From: Ypsolopha sequella
Lineage: Eukaryota > Arthropoda > Insecta > Lepidoptera > Ypsolophidae
Direction: 5' to 3'
Length of the DNA: 64,000 nt
NCBI GenBank assembly: GCA_934047225.1
Contig: OW203989.1
Location: forward strand, 8,965,977 to 9,029,976
Position numbers and translations under genes: made by a program. The notes under the pieces were generated by a model that saw nothing but the letters and a program-made list of their open reading frames with translations, was not told the DNA's origin and did no database searches. How positions within the stretch are numbered: position 1 is the first letter of the stretch; each line of letters starts with the position of its first letter. This document shows, in pieces, positions 33,429 through 43,869 of the stretch.

Positions 33429-33861
33429 TTTTTATTTGAGAAAACAGCAGATAATTTTTTTCTAAAATACTATACCAGTTTTGTGAGTAATATTTGCTGC
33501 AATGTTTCATGAGATGCTGAACATTGTAACCACAATCCTGTCCCTTTTTTAATACATAATGTTTCGTTCAAATATAAATCAACCACTCTTCCGACACGAA
33601 TTACATTTTCAAACTAAGCCTATAACGTGTGTTTTACAAAATAATAGAGGGAAAATTACACAGGCAAGCATAAACGACATGCCTTTTTCATAATTTACAA
33701 TGAAACGGCCTATGCCTGAGGTAAAGAATGTTAATATTAGTATATAAAACTATAGAAAATATATGGAGTTAGTGGTCAAACTTACACATAACATGGCGGA
33801 CCGATATTATTATCTACGTACTTTAGTGATTTAGTTTCAATAGTTTTATCAGCACTTATAG
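33429..33861. other. Unassigned sequence
   Basis: AT-rich; no ORF, repeat or tail identified. Confidence 0.4.
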
Positions 33862-34208
33862 GACCAAGCGACTCAATGGTAGCTAAGGGATAGATCGTGG
33901 TCTGTCAATATTCAGATCCAGGTTCAATCCCCGGTCGGGCTTGTACCAATAAGTTTTTCGGAATTTATGTGCATAGTATTTATTGTTCTTAATTACCACT
34001 TGCCGTACGGTGAAAGACAACATCATGACATCAAAAAAAGCGTGTATTTGGGCCCGAAGTACGGTGATAAGGCTCACCACCACACAACCCATCACGTTGA
34101 GAATAATCGTAGGTGGAACTTGGGTGTACCGAGTGTGGACTGTGACTTGCATTTCACAGTTCACACTCGGATTACTTCTGACACCCCTTGAGATTCATGT
34201 CGTGACGA
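33862..34208 (+). mobile_element. tRNA-derived SINE S1, full-length copy
   Basis: The tRNA-like head has a degenerate box A (ACTCAATGGTAGC at 33871) and a good box B (GGTTCAATCCC at 33921-33931). The body carries AATAAGTTTTTCGGAATT, TGGGCCCGAAGTACGGTGAT, CACGTTGAGAATAATCG and a small hairpin around GTGTGGACTGTGACTTGCAT. It ends near CATGTCGTGAC. Pol III promoter boxes plus dispersed copies define it as a SINE. The several ORFs overlapping it are not genes. Confidence 0.75.
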
Positions 34209-34349
34209 TATACATATATTATATTTTTATGTATATTTTTATAGGACTACAACATACTGATATTAGATAATGAGGAAAAATCATGGACGTAATGGGAAGG
34301 AACATTGACGTACGGTGCAAAACTGATCTCTCGTGACTTAGATCTTTTA

Positions 34350-34902
34350 ATTTTTAGGGTTCCGTATTGCGTAAATGAAAAACGGAACCCTTGTATGATC
34401 ACTTTGTTGTCCGTCTGTCCGTCTGTTTGTCAAGACCCTTTGGCTCGCGCCACGTATAAGATACTATCAAGTTGAAACGGATATTTCTTGCAGAAGTATA
34501 TGGCCATATGGTGTAGTAAAAAAATCGGGCTTCTATCTTGACGCGGAAAAAAGTTATTGCAAAATAACACAAATTTTTGACACTCGCAAGGGAATCTAAA
34601 CCTATAGGGCACTTGCGGTTGACTTAGAAACCTTGAATTTCGTTTACCGGTAGGTCTTATAGCAAACACATGGGAAAAAATCTGAAAATGACAAATATTT
34701 AATTATATAGGAAGTTATAAAGACCAACTTAATTAGACCCCTTAGATACATAGAGTTCAATAGATCGTAAGTGTCAAATTAAGTTTTTAAACACTGCAAG
34801 TGGAATTATTACCATAATGTTTTTAGGGTTCCTTACCCATATTGTGTGGTAGTACGGAACCCTATGTGTGCGATTCCGACTCGCACTTGGCCGTTTTTTT
34901 TT
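34350..34902 (+). mobile_element. Moth repeat M1-like, long variant
   Basis: It starts TTTTTAGGGTTCCGTATTGC with CCGTCTGTCCGTCTG soon after, and ends GACTCGCACTTGGCCG plus a T run, the same ends as 13383-13650. It carries a different 400-bp interior (GACGCGGAAAAAAGTTATTG, AGGGCACTTGCGGTTGA). Near the right end a second GGGTTCC and GGAACCC pair forms a hairpin (34826-34862). Confidence 0.75.
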
Positions 34903-36292
34903 ATTAAACATTGATTACGTAACCAAATGCATAATCGGTTGTCAATGAACTTGCTATTGATGTTTGTAAATTTTTATTGTCATTTTAATTACAGCATGAA
35001 GTCATGACACCATATATGGGCTTCAAATTACAATCAAAGGCAATCAAAGAGCGTATCATTCAGCAATCAGAAATCTGATATCACTCCTTATTTAGTAGGT
35101 ATCTTTATAGGAATGCTCTCGACTCTCGACAAGCTGAATAAAAAGAAACCATTTAAAAGCCCTGTTTTTCTAGTAGAGGCGTCAACCCAACGATTACAAT
35201 AAATAAAGTGCCTCTACATACTTCAGCCATTTATCAGTTTTTGCTTAAAGGAGGTGTGAAGATGGCTCTTCGGGAGGCCGCCTTAATTTTTATCAGTGGA
35301 CATTGACAAATAGTGCAGGGCCTGCTGTCTTCGTTAAAGTACCTCGTGAGATATTGGTCTTGTGATTGCAATGGAGATGAGAAGACAGATATGTGTTTAA
35401 GTAACAAATCTTGCCAAGAAAAAACCGGTCAAGTGGACTCAAGTGTGCCTTGTCTAGACGACGATGAAGAACGTTGAGGTTGGATTGAAAAGATAGAAAG
35501 ACAATTTAATATGTGCCACACACGATGCAGAAATTTCTTTTAGCTAGCGTGCAGCGTTTGCGTGGGAGCACTGAATGGTTGTGCGCTTCGCAAGCCGGAT
35601 TTTTGAGATTTATAAAACATATTTTACAATATTACCTGAGATAAATGGACAGTTGGACATTCTAAGAAGGAAGCTTTGTGCAATCTCTCAAAGAAAGTGA
35701 ACATTTGACCACACGTGAAAGATCACAGGATGTTGCAAAAATGTTAAGTTTATTTTTGCAAACGACCAGTTACATTCTGGCACGTCAGAGCTGTCATCCA
35801 TGAACCAAGTAAATACAGGTTACCAAGGTAAATACTGTAAGTACCCTACCGGACAATCATAGTCATGGCCTATATTCATCAGGACACGGTGATGATGATG
35901 ACAGGATATCAAAACAGGCTAAAGTGTAAAGTAGATGACACGGTTAAAACCGCTGCCTGTTTTTACAAAGTTGTGTTGCTCCATGTTAGACCCTCCGGCG
36001 GTTTTTTAAGTTAAGAAATTATAGAGAACACATGCGTGAGCTTCTTCAATGTTGTTATTGCAACAGTGCATGTGCTCGTAGACAGTAATGAGAGGGCAAC
36101 TTAACAATTAACATTGTTGGTGCTTGGAACTTGTCTTGTTCGTTTCGAAAAGACATTCTGAAGAAGATTTGTTCTATTCAGTTTCATTTAACTTCGGGCA
36201 GGTTTAAAAAGCCTCAGATGAGATCTACAAGGAGGAACGAGTTTGATCATGGACCATAATTGGTATGAACAAATGAAAGGGTTATAATCGCT
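34903..36292. other. Unassigned; possible decayed retroelement gag
   Basis: 35200-36200 is GC-balanced and unlike the repeats around it. One plus frame at 35530-35640 reads MQKFLLASVQRLRGSTEWLC before stopping, which is loosely reminiscent of gag proteins of LTR retrotransposons (L-L-A-S, L-x-G-S-A-x-x-W). The match is weak and broken by stops. No LTRs, protease or integrase motifs were found. It may equally be unique host DNA. Confidence 0.2.
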
Positions 36293-36680
36293 TATATTAA
36301 ATTATGTAAAGGTGTGTTAATTCGAAAACTATTTCGATATTTAGGTTTAATAAGCCATGTTTCGAACTTGTGGTCTAAAACAACCTCATGATGATGGGTA
36401 TTTTTACGAAAAAGCTGCAACTTCCATTTGCCTCTGTGTGATGTCACTTGAGAAATGGCCGTTTAGAAATGTGTCCTTTGATATCAAGATAAATCTATAA
36501 AAATTTGCTGCCGACTGATTTGATAGATGGATGACAGATGAGTAGACAGACAGAGACAGACTAACTTTTTTATAAGCAATCACACATCACAATCAGTATA
36601 ATGTCTCAAATTCTCAAGTGACGTCATAACCGAAAATTCTTTAAAAAATCATGAAAAAATTGTGGTTATATATTTATACC
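36293..36680 (+). repeat. Dispersed repeat F11, copy 1
   Basis: About 370 bp shared in order with 63111-63490: AGGTTTAATAAGCCATGTTT, GAAAAAGCTGCAACTTCC, TGTGATGTCACTTGAGAAAT and TTCTCAAGTGACGTCATA. It contains two palindromic TGACGTCA/TGATGTCA-like sites. Non-coding; class unknown. Confidence 0.75.
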
Positions 36681-36837
36681 AAAATAATGAAAGCTAAGTC
36701 AACTTTTTTAAGTTAAGCTATGGGAATTTGACAGTTTATTTTATTTTTGTTATAATTCACTTCATAAATAATGTTCGTTCAAATTTAAGTAAAATTCTTT
36801 TTATTCTATTCTTATTTTAATGTTTCTGTGCAAGAAA

Positions 36838-36900
36838 GTGTTTATTATTATATTCATTCATTGAATATTCATGAATATTCATTCATTCATTCATTCATTC
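36838..36900. repeat. (ATTC)n microsatellite
   Basis: Imperfect runs of CATT and GAATATTCATGAATATTC, ending in six near-perfect ATTC units. Confidence 0.85.
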
Positions 36901-36945
36901 TGTACCTATTTGAAACCGTTGAAACAAAATAATTGAATGCGAAAG

Positions 36946-37463
36946 AAATGTATCGTTTCTCTGTATAGTTGACACCTGACAAGCTTAGTCGGCATTCGGC
37001 AATAAATATTAAGGTGGATGGTCCAAGGTAGTTTTTGTAAAAAAACTTGTGAGAACCAATAACGACGACAGGAGTATTATTATTTAATTCTGTTACCTTT
37101 TTCCACACGTTCCATCAACTTTGCACCCACGAATAATCAGTTTTTTTACAAACAAACTTTTTTAGAATCTAATTTTGTTATTTAAAACTTTTGTAATCCA
37201 ATGTATGAAAGTTTTAAATTGCAAAATTAGACTGTTAAAACATTTTGTTTTTAAAAAAAACATAATATTCGCGGTTGTAAAGTTGATGGAACGTGTGGAA
37301 AAAGGTAACAGAATTAAATAGTAATACTTCTGTCGTCGTTATTGGTTCTCACAAGTTTTTTTACAAAAAAACCATCAACCTTGGACCATCCACCTTAATA
37401 TTTATTGCCGAATGCCGACAAAGCTTGTCACGTGTCAACTATACAGAGAAACGATACAGAGAA
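36946..37463. mobile_element. Outer palindrome with a T2 MITE at its centre
   Basis: The flanks 36946-37008 and 37399-37463 are inverted copies of one another (CTCTGTATAGTTGACAC, AAGCTT, GGCATTCGGCAATAAATA). Removing the T2 element would leave GGCAATAAATATTAATATTTATTGCC, a perfect palindrome centred on the TTAA target (bases described across the 37008/37399 junction). The total inverted structure is about 518 bp. Mirror-image ORFs on the two strands (36887-37108 and 37293-37475) are a by-product. Confidence 0.75.
37009..37398. mobile_element. T2 MITE, copy 2, 390 bp
   Basis: TTAAGGTGGATGGTCCAAGG at 37009 and GGACCATCCACCTTAA ending at 37398. The element is itself a long fold-back: CCAATAACGACGACAG and TTTTTCCACACGTTCCATCA in the left arm are mirrored in the right arm, leaving a loop of only a few tens of bases. 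Confidence 0.85.
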
Positions 37464-37465
37464 AT

Positions 37466-37590
37466 TAATGAATGAATGAATGAATAAACACTTTATTGCA
37501 CAGAAAAATTAAAATAAAACACAGAATACAGAATAATAAAAGGCAAGGGCGGACTTATTCCTTAAATAAATTTCTTCCAGTCAACCGATG
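37466..37590 (-). mobile_element. LINE 3' end with (ATTC)n tail, antisense, copy 2
   Basis: Matches 26847-26980: on the minus strand GGTTGACTGGAAGAAATTTA, GTCCGCCCTTGCCTTTTATT, then GCAATAAAGTGTTTATTC and (ATTC)n. It abuts the outer palindrome. Confidence 0.6.
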
Positions 37591-38357
37591 GTGCGGAGAA
37601 AGAAAAAAAATTTACAAGTATCATATTTGTGCAAAAAGAAAGGTACAGGTACATGATTATAAGTAATTTTCCTATCCATTAGGCAATTATTAATAAGTAC
37701 CAAAAATAAATACTAATACTAAGTATTTCTTTAATATGGGACGCTTATTTTACTGCTCAGTATGAATTGACTAATATAATGTTATGTACTAACCACATTA
37801 ACTAAAAAAACTCGTAGGTCCAATCCGAGTCATGGACCATCGTTTCACCGACGAACTATAAACGGAAAAACAGTAGGCTGAACCTTTGAAAAAAAGGTTT
37901 TTTTACTTACACAGAACTCTAAAAACAATGTTATCCACTTAGCAAATGCACCTGTCTCACTTGACGTACAAAAGTTCGGTATGTAAATTAAAATATCTGT
38001 TTTGTAACTGAATGGCTTGTTAATACTGCTTGCCTCATATTTTTAGATTGACAGATGCTAACGCTCTTCGGTTGTGGTCCTCAAACTTTGATACGTTTTG
38101 ACTGATTTCCATGTTAATGTTTTTGGGAGTCAAATTTTGTTTCAGATTAAACTTGATTTTGGTTTGCATTGCAATTTTCTTACAATATGTACTTGTAATA
38201 GCAGATTCAAAGACTACCATAAATTTTATTTTATTTCCACTCAACTATGTTTTGGTTTAGACTCTAAACTTTAGAGTATTATAGTATTAGTAGTATTATT
38301 AGCTTATTTAGCTCGTTATAATGTTGCAATACTTCAATTCTCCGAAGATGACATAAT
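37591..38357. other. Unassigned AT-rich sequence
   Basis: A 69-codon minus ORF at 38035-38244 (Lys/Asn rich) shows no domain. No repeats identified. Confidence 0.35.
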
Positions 38358-38755
38358 AGTAGTTTATGCTATAAGGGCGCAAAGGAATAAATTACGAGGA
38401 CGATTTAAAACACGAGCGTAGCGAGTGTTTTAAACGTAACCGAGTAATTTATTGCTCTTACGCCCGTGTATCATACTACGTTTTTCAATGCATAGTGTGA
38501 GGAAATAAAACAAATATAATTTTGTGAACTTTAAATTGTAATTGGCTCAAAAGGACTGTATCCAGAGCCGTTAAACAGTGGAAAAAAAATTATGACATTT
38601 ATAGTACAATGGAAAGGCTGCAGGTTAGCCAACCATTGTAAATAAATTTAAAAAAATAATAATAATAAAGCCCTAGTGCAAAATAATCGACTTTCTGTTC
38701 GGTTTTGATGCATAAAAAGTGGGTCTTTACGAGCACATGCATTGAAAAATATTTA
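38358..38755 (+). mobile_element. Dispersed repeat F3, 3'-truncated copy
   Basis: Matches 6314-6705 over about 390 bp (TACGAGGACGATTTAAAACA, GGAAAGGCTGCAGGTTAGCC, GGTCTTTACGAGCACATGC). It then breaks off and lacks the TCG-rich right end of the other copy. Confidence 0.75.
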
Positions 38756-38817
38756 ACTAGCATTGACTGCTCTGCTTATTTTTTTAAATTAGCTGAACAA
38801 TTAGGCAACCGTCAGGG

Positions 38818-39150
38818 CTTGTTCCCAAACGCAAATACATTATTGTTTTACTTATTTATAATAAAAACTTTAAACAAATGTGATTTATGGCACTACGCGA
38901 CAATAGTTTAATGTCAATTAGCCTTTTTTGGTAATTTTGTGTTATAACGCATTACGTTTTAAATTATCCTGCACAACAACTATAAACACGCTGTAAAGTT
39001 GTTGTGCAAAATCATTAACAAATCAAAATATAAAAAATAACACAACTTTGCTTCGCTATAGTCGCGTAGTGCCATAAACCACATTTATTTAATACTTTTT
39101 ATGAAAAAAAAATGGATACAATAATAAGTTGTGTGTTTGGGAACGAAAAC
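38818..39150. mobile_element. MITE F12 (GTTCCCAAACGCA), copy 1
   Basis: The end GCTTGTTCCCAAACGCAAA is mirrored by TGTGTGTTTGGGAACGAAAA. The interior (GTTTAATGTCAATTAG, CAACTTTGCTTCGCTA) is shared with 57574-57889. A short internal hairpin, GCACAACAACT/AGTTGTTGTGC, lies near 38970-39010. The 68-codon ORF here is not coding. Confidence 0.75.
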
Positions 39151-39173
39151 TGACGCCACCACCTTAAGGGGGT

Positions 39174-39586
39174 ATATCGTCAACATATACACTTTTTGAA
39201 GGTATTTATCTGTTGTTCAAAAGACATCTGAAGTTAAATAAATTAGTGTAATAATATTGGGACTTTCTTCTAGATTTTGGACTGTCAGAAACGCGATTGT
39301 AGGAATTTCACTCGATAGAAATAATTATCGAACAGAGGTCCAAATTTACACTTTTTTGATATTCTGACAAATTGGGATATCATACAGACTTGAAAAATAT
39401 TAATTTAGTTGGGTTTTAACAATACCTTAATTACTGGTTATGGAAATTTTTACAGCTATTTTAGTTAATTTTGTATTAATTTAAAACCGACTTTTTGTCA
39501 ACTTTCCCCGATTCTGTCCCTCTCGCACTGCGGGTCTTTCCACCTGGAGTAACGGGGACCTTTGCGCGGACGATATATCACCTTAA
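39174..39586 (+). mobile_element. T1 MITE, diverged subfamily C, complete
   Basis: TTAAGGGGGTATATCG at the left and GATATATCACCTTAA at the right bound 413 bp. Interior landmarks match T1 (AGAAACGCGATTGTAGG, ACCGACTTTTTGTCAACTTT, CTCGCACTGCGGGT, GGAGTAACGGGGACC) but with clearly more divergence than the A and B copies. TTAA at both ends. Confidence 0.8.
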
Positions 39587-39933
39587 GTTTCTATAAAGTT
39601 ACGGTAACTGTACCAGAGGCATAATTTAAAAGTATTAAGCCTATACGGTAAAACTTAGAACAATACGTTTGTAGAAAAAGAAGTTTTTTTTTTATTTTTT
39701 TTTCCATAGTTACAAATTAAATACATTTTTAAGAATTTGAAGCCATCCGACTAAAACCACATGGTTTATGCGCGGTATGGCGAGATCGCAAACTTTATGC
39801 TAAACTAACTAAAATATTCTCACTTCTATTATGTCACATAACATCAGATGTTGAAGAAAATAAAACTTTATGGTACTGTTTCGTTTTTTATTATTATTTA
39901 AATTTTTTAGTCTACCTAATCTATGGGTAATAA
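39587..39933. other. AT-rich, nothing recognised
   Basis: Long T runs at 39688-39712; no element ends or ORFs. Confidence 0.4.
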
Positions 39934-40120
39934 TACATATATAAATTTTAAATATAATTAATAAATATAATATTTTTTTTTACTTGAATATATTTCGGCC
40001 CTTAGTGGGCCGTCATCAGTCAAGTATTCTATTCAGTCAAGCCCACTAAGGGCCGAAATATATCTCAAGTGAAAAAAAATATTTTATTTATTAATTATAT
40101 TTAAATTTATATATGTATAA
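39934..40120. mobile_element. Fold-back element F1, copy 2, about 85-bp arms
   Basis: The arms read inward from ACATATATAAATTT, through TATTTTTTTTTACTTGA and ATATATTTCGGCCC. The right arm mirrors them to AAATTTATATATGT. The loop holds GTGGGCCGTCATCAGTCAAG, the family hallmark. Confidence 0.8.
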
Positions 40121-41454
40121 TTGCAAATAAAAAGCTAATAGAGGCAATATTATATATTTATTAAAGTAATCTATGGCTAGGTATTTCATTCACTCAGGAA
40201 GCGTGTAATCTTATGTTCTCATACCATATATGTTCAGTGGAGGCGTCTGTGCTCCGACCCCAGTTGAGAACCTCTGGTCTAAAAATTCTAAATGAGCATC
40301 GGTTTTGTAATATATAGCCGTATCTATCTACCGGTCAGTTACGTTTCATTACTTACTTTTTTCAAGTTCAACGCACCATAAACAAATATGCTGACGCCAG
40401 CCTTACCAGCCAACTGTGCATATAATACACCAACAAAAATTTTCATCTCCAACACCCGAAAATGAACCTAACGTTAGAAGTGGTAAGAGCTACGAGAGAC
40501 GAATAGGTTATCGTGTTTTCCGAAGATGAAATGATAGCGTTACGTAAATGTTGGGCAATCGGCTAACGATTTAGAAACAAAATGACAGACAGGGATGACT
40601 TAGCAAATTTTCATTTTTCGATGAGTCTCTCAAATACTGATCTTAATGCAAGACCTCGATACTGGATCAATTTGATTCCATTATGATACAAAAAAAATCT
40701 ATTAGTATGAGATATCTAAGATACAACAATATTTTGATGATGTAAAAATTTACAGTAGCATGGAAATGAGAGAATACTCTTTAATACGCGAAGCAATTAA
40801 ATAAAAACACTCCGTTTCAATGATACAACGTTAAAAAGCGTGCGTTAATAAATCTTTAGCACCCAATTTATCTACCGTAAAGGCATTTTGCACCAAGTTA
40901 AATTAAGAAGGAGCAAATAAAAATGAGAACGCTACTCACATTAGAACCATGAGAGCATGCAGTATATTACTGGCCAGAGAAAGCGAAAACAGTAATTGCC
41001 GCTAAATTCAAAAAAAGAATTCAACGTCAAATTTGAAAAAAAGAACATAATAGTCGTAACCAACGAAGCCCCAGTCGATGGTCGAAGCGATTCTGGTCGC
41101 TCGACAGCCATGACAATCGAGTTATGTTTTTACAAATAAAAAGAAAAACATCTCACTTTTTATTTAGAAGAAAGTGGTTAAATACGATCATTATGTTAGC
41201 AAGCTTTTGTGTCGCATGTCACGCTTGTTACTACCACAGATAATATAATATTACTACATAATAAGCCGCATTCTTGTCAATTTTGTAGACTTATGTAAGT
41301 AGATGATATTATGATATGTTACAGATAATTCCAGTAAGGTAATGTAGATTTTAAACATGATGAAACAAGGCTTGAGGACAAACACCAAGAATGTTAATGA
41401 TATATAGATGTATTATTTTGTTTGTTTGTGCTTTATTAAGCTTTATTTATTTCT
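40121..41454. other. Unassigned sequence
   Basis: No ORF over 60 codons and no repeat shared with the rest of the window over about 1.3 kb. Base composition is AT-rich but complex. Possibly host unique DNA. Confidence 0.35.
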
Positions 41455-41570
41455 TTGGTTTCCTTATTAATATTAAAACAATAAAATACGTTTTTACTCG
41501 ATATACTAGTCGACTGATGACGACCCCATACCATGGGCCGAAATATATCGAGGAAATAAAAATATTCTAA
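41455..41570. mobile_element. Fold-back element F1, copy 3 (decayed)
   Basis: TTACTCGATATACTAG, GTCGACTGATGACGACCCCA and GGGCCGAAATATATCGAGG are the F1 core. The left arm TTAATATTAAAACAATAAAA agrees with the 1075-1272 copy. The left half of the core hairpin is shortened, so the palindrome is broken. Confidence 0.65.
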
Positions 41571-42889
41571 TTCGAGATCTTGATGCAAATTGACTGTTTA
41601 GCTTAAATTAAGGATTTTTTAAAGTCATATTTATGATGTTCTCTACCCGTTAAAAGTTTTGAAGCTACGCTCTTGTCAGTGAATTAATCGCCATGATTTT
41701 ATTCTCTCCACCATTGATATAACCTCTGTTCCTTCACTTGGTGAAAGTGATTTCCGCTAGGTTTATTTCCCTTTTTTCCCTTCTATCGTTCCTTCAAAAT
41801 CCCATTGGTAAGAAAACACGAACAGACAAGGGTAACGTATCCCACGTAACCCAATAAAAATTTCGCAGTAAAATGTATGACAAAATTATTACAAAATTGG
41901 GGGAACACTATGGAAGAACCGTGTCAAAAGCAATTAAGAGCTTGAATGAACCGATTGGTAAGTAAGGAAGAAGTTTAAAAGGTATGTTAAGATCGAAGCA
42001 GATGGGGATCGAAACAACAACTTCAATGCCATAATCATTAAACTACTCAGTTACGGTACGTCTGATTTTACACGTAACATATCTTTATAAATTATTTAAT
42101 ACTGGTTTACGTGCTTGTAATTTAACAGAAGGAAGTCATGTTTGTTTGCGCTTATTTTTTCTTTGGAGACATTTTGTGCGGAATCTTTTTTTATTATTCT
42201 TTAATGGATACGGGCTACACGGTACTATTCCAGATTTATTAGACTTTTGAAAACTTTTACATAAATATGATTTTGATTGCTACCATGAAATTTTCCAAAT
42301 TTTCGAATCATCCGTCTGAAATTAAAATGGGGGGACCGACGCTTTTTCCAAAACATAAAAATTCTCCTTTATCAATGGGCGTAAAATTGCAAAATGTTTC
42401 AAGGAATTTCAAAACAATTTTAGAAACCTTTTAAACGAGCCCAGCCCCATACTCAAATAGCTGGAAGCTGGAAGCAAAAAAATAGTTTTAAACGACAAAT
42501 CTGGTTTTAAATAAATATGCTCCTAAAGAATATCTCTATTTTTCACCCTTTTTATCCTTTTTTACCTATATCTGAACCAATTAACACTCAGTTTTGTAGG
42601 TCAATTGAATTCTGAGATTTAAAGATGTAAAATATAGACATTATGAAATGATAAGGATTTCTTACCGTTACTACATCTGGGCTACAAAACCCAAAAAAAG
42701 TGACTCTCTATTTCAAAGAAATGCATGAAACTAACTGGTATTCAAAATCGCTTTCCATTTATCGATTTTCATAGACGACCAGGCCGATTAGTTAGTACTG
42801 ATTTGCATCAAAGTAATCTTATGACTAAAACTAGATAGATACTGGATATCTCTAATTTATTACATTGGTAGGTATTAGGGCTTGCCTCT
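41571..42889. other. Unassigned sequence
   Basis: No supported gene, tail or inverted repeat across about 1.3 kb. Confidence 0.35.
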
Positions 42890-42988
42890 TTATAATCTAC
42901 ATACATATTTGTAAATGATTTAAACGACTATGACTCTGCAATAAGAACTTCAATGGGTAGTTTGTCATGCTAGCGTCCGTACATACCT
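42890..42988 (-). repeat. Dispersed repeat F10, copy 3, inverted
   Basis: On the minus strand it reads GTACGGACGCTAGCATGACA, GAAGTTCTTATTGCAGAGT, then ATTTACAAATA, matching the other F10 copies with moderate divergence. Confidence 0.55.
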
Positions 42989-43081
42989 CAGTATTCTAGT
43001 ACAATTTCTTTGCCATATCTTACCAAAATAATTGAAGATGGTAGATGCTAGTGATTGTTGGCATTTGGTGGAATTTATAAA

Positions 43082-43366
43082 ATATTGTTTAAAAAAACAC
43101 TTGTACTTATCCACATATTACTTATAACTCTATTATGCCCGACCGGTTTCGCTGTAAAGCATTTTCTAGGGCCTTTTACACATCCTAACTAACAAAGAAA
43201 TAATTTATACTACAACCATGTCTAAAATGACGTGCAATAAATGAAACAACAAACAGAAGGGGTCCCTTTACATGCTTTACATGTAAAGGGACAAAAAGGA
43301 CAAAATGCTTTACAGCGAAACCGGTCGTAATATGTGGATAAGTACAAGTGTTTTTTTAAACAATAA
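43082..43366. mobile_element. Fold-back/TIR element F13
   Basis: Left: ATATTGTTTAAAAAAACACT, TACTTATCCACATATTA and GACCGGTTTCGCTGTAAAGC. Right: GCTTTACAGCGAAACCGGTC, TAATATGTGGATAAGTA and GTGTTTTTTTAAACAATA. The arms are about 70 bp, with a 20-bp extra segment in the left arm. The centre has a small CCCTTTACATG/CATGTAAAGGG hairpin. Confidence 0.75.
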
Positions 43367-43601
43367 TTGAAGATGATCTGGTTACAAAACCAATGCATAT
43401 TGATCTATCTGCAAGTTTAAGAAAAGTCACTAGACGAACTCTGTTTTAGGGTTTCATTAAAAAGATTCAACCCCGGAAAGCCTTGGTCCATCTACCAGTA
43501 TGTTGCTTAGTCTATGTTTTTCATACTTAGCCAAACAAGCAAACTTATTAAGTAGTTGTTATATTAGATAATATATATTTCTTTAAAAACCATATATCAT
43601 G

Positions 43602-43869
43602 TACAGTACCAGGCCATTTGAAGGTCGCAGCGTGCTTTAAAAAGAGATACTCGGCTAGCTTCGGCTACCTTCGGCTTTGTAGAGCGTCATCTCTGTCACA
43701 CGAAACACTAACACACGTGTCACACGAACTACGACTGACAAGTCAGCGACTAAACGACCGGGTTGACAAGTGTGACAGAGATGACGCTCTACAAAGCCGA
43801 AGGTAGCCGAAGCTAGCCTAGTATCTCTTTTTAAAGCACGATGCGACCTTCAAATGGCCTGATACTGTA
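43602..43869. mobile_element. 99-bp-arm hairpin element, 3 mismatches
   Basis: The arms 43602-43700 and 43771-43869 are both 99 bases and differ at three positions. Inner end: CGTCATCTCTGTCACA. Outer end: TACAGTACCAGGCCATTTGA. The 70-bp loop (AACACACGTGTCACACGAAC) is itself partly palindromic. The arm contains a CTTCGGCTACCTTCGGCTTT repeat. No other copy in the window. If transcribed it would form a long near-perfect hairpin RNA. The 62-codon ORF spanning it is not credible as a gene. Confidence 0.85.

Noticed and set aside
33867..33940. Functional tRNA gene
   Set aside because: Box A and box B like motifs are present, but the rest does not fold as a cloverleaf and the sequence continues into a repeated SINE body.
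35500..35800. LTR retrotransposon or endogenous virus gag
   Set aside because: Only one short, weak gag-like phrase. No LTRs, protease, RT, integrase or envelope motifs nearby.
36887..37475. Two mirror-image proteins starting MWKKVTELN on opposite strands
   Set aside because: They are the two arms of the T2 fold-back element translated; symmetry of the DNA, not a gene pair.
43618..43806. 62-codon Cys/Arg-rich peptide
   Set aside because: It covers both arms of a 99-bp inverted repeat; palindromic DNA, not protein sequence, explains the pattern.
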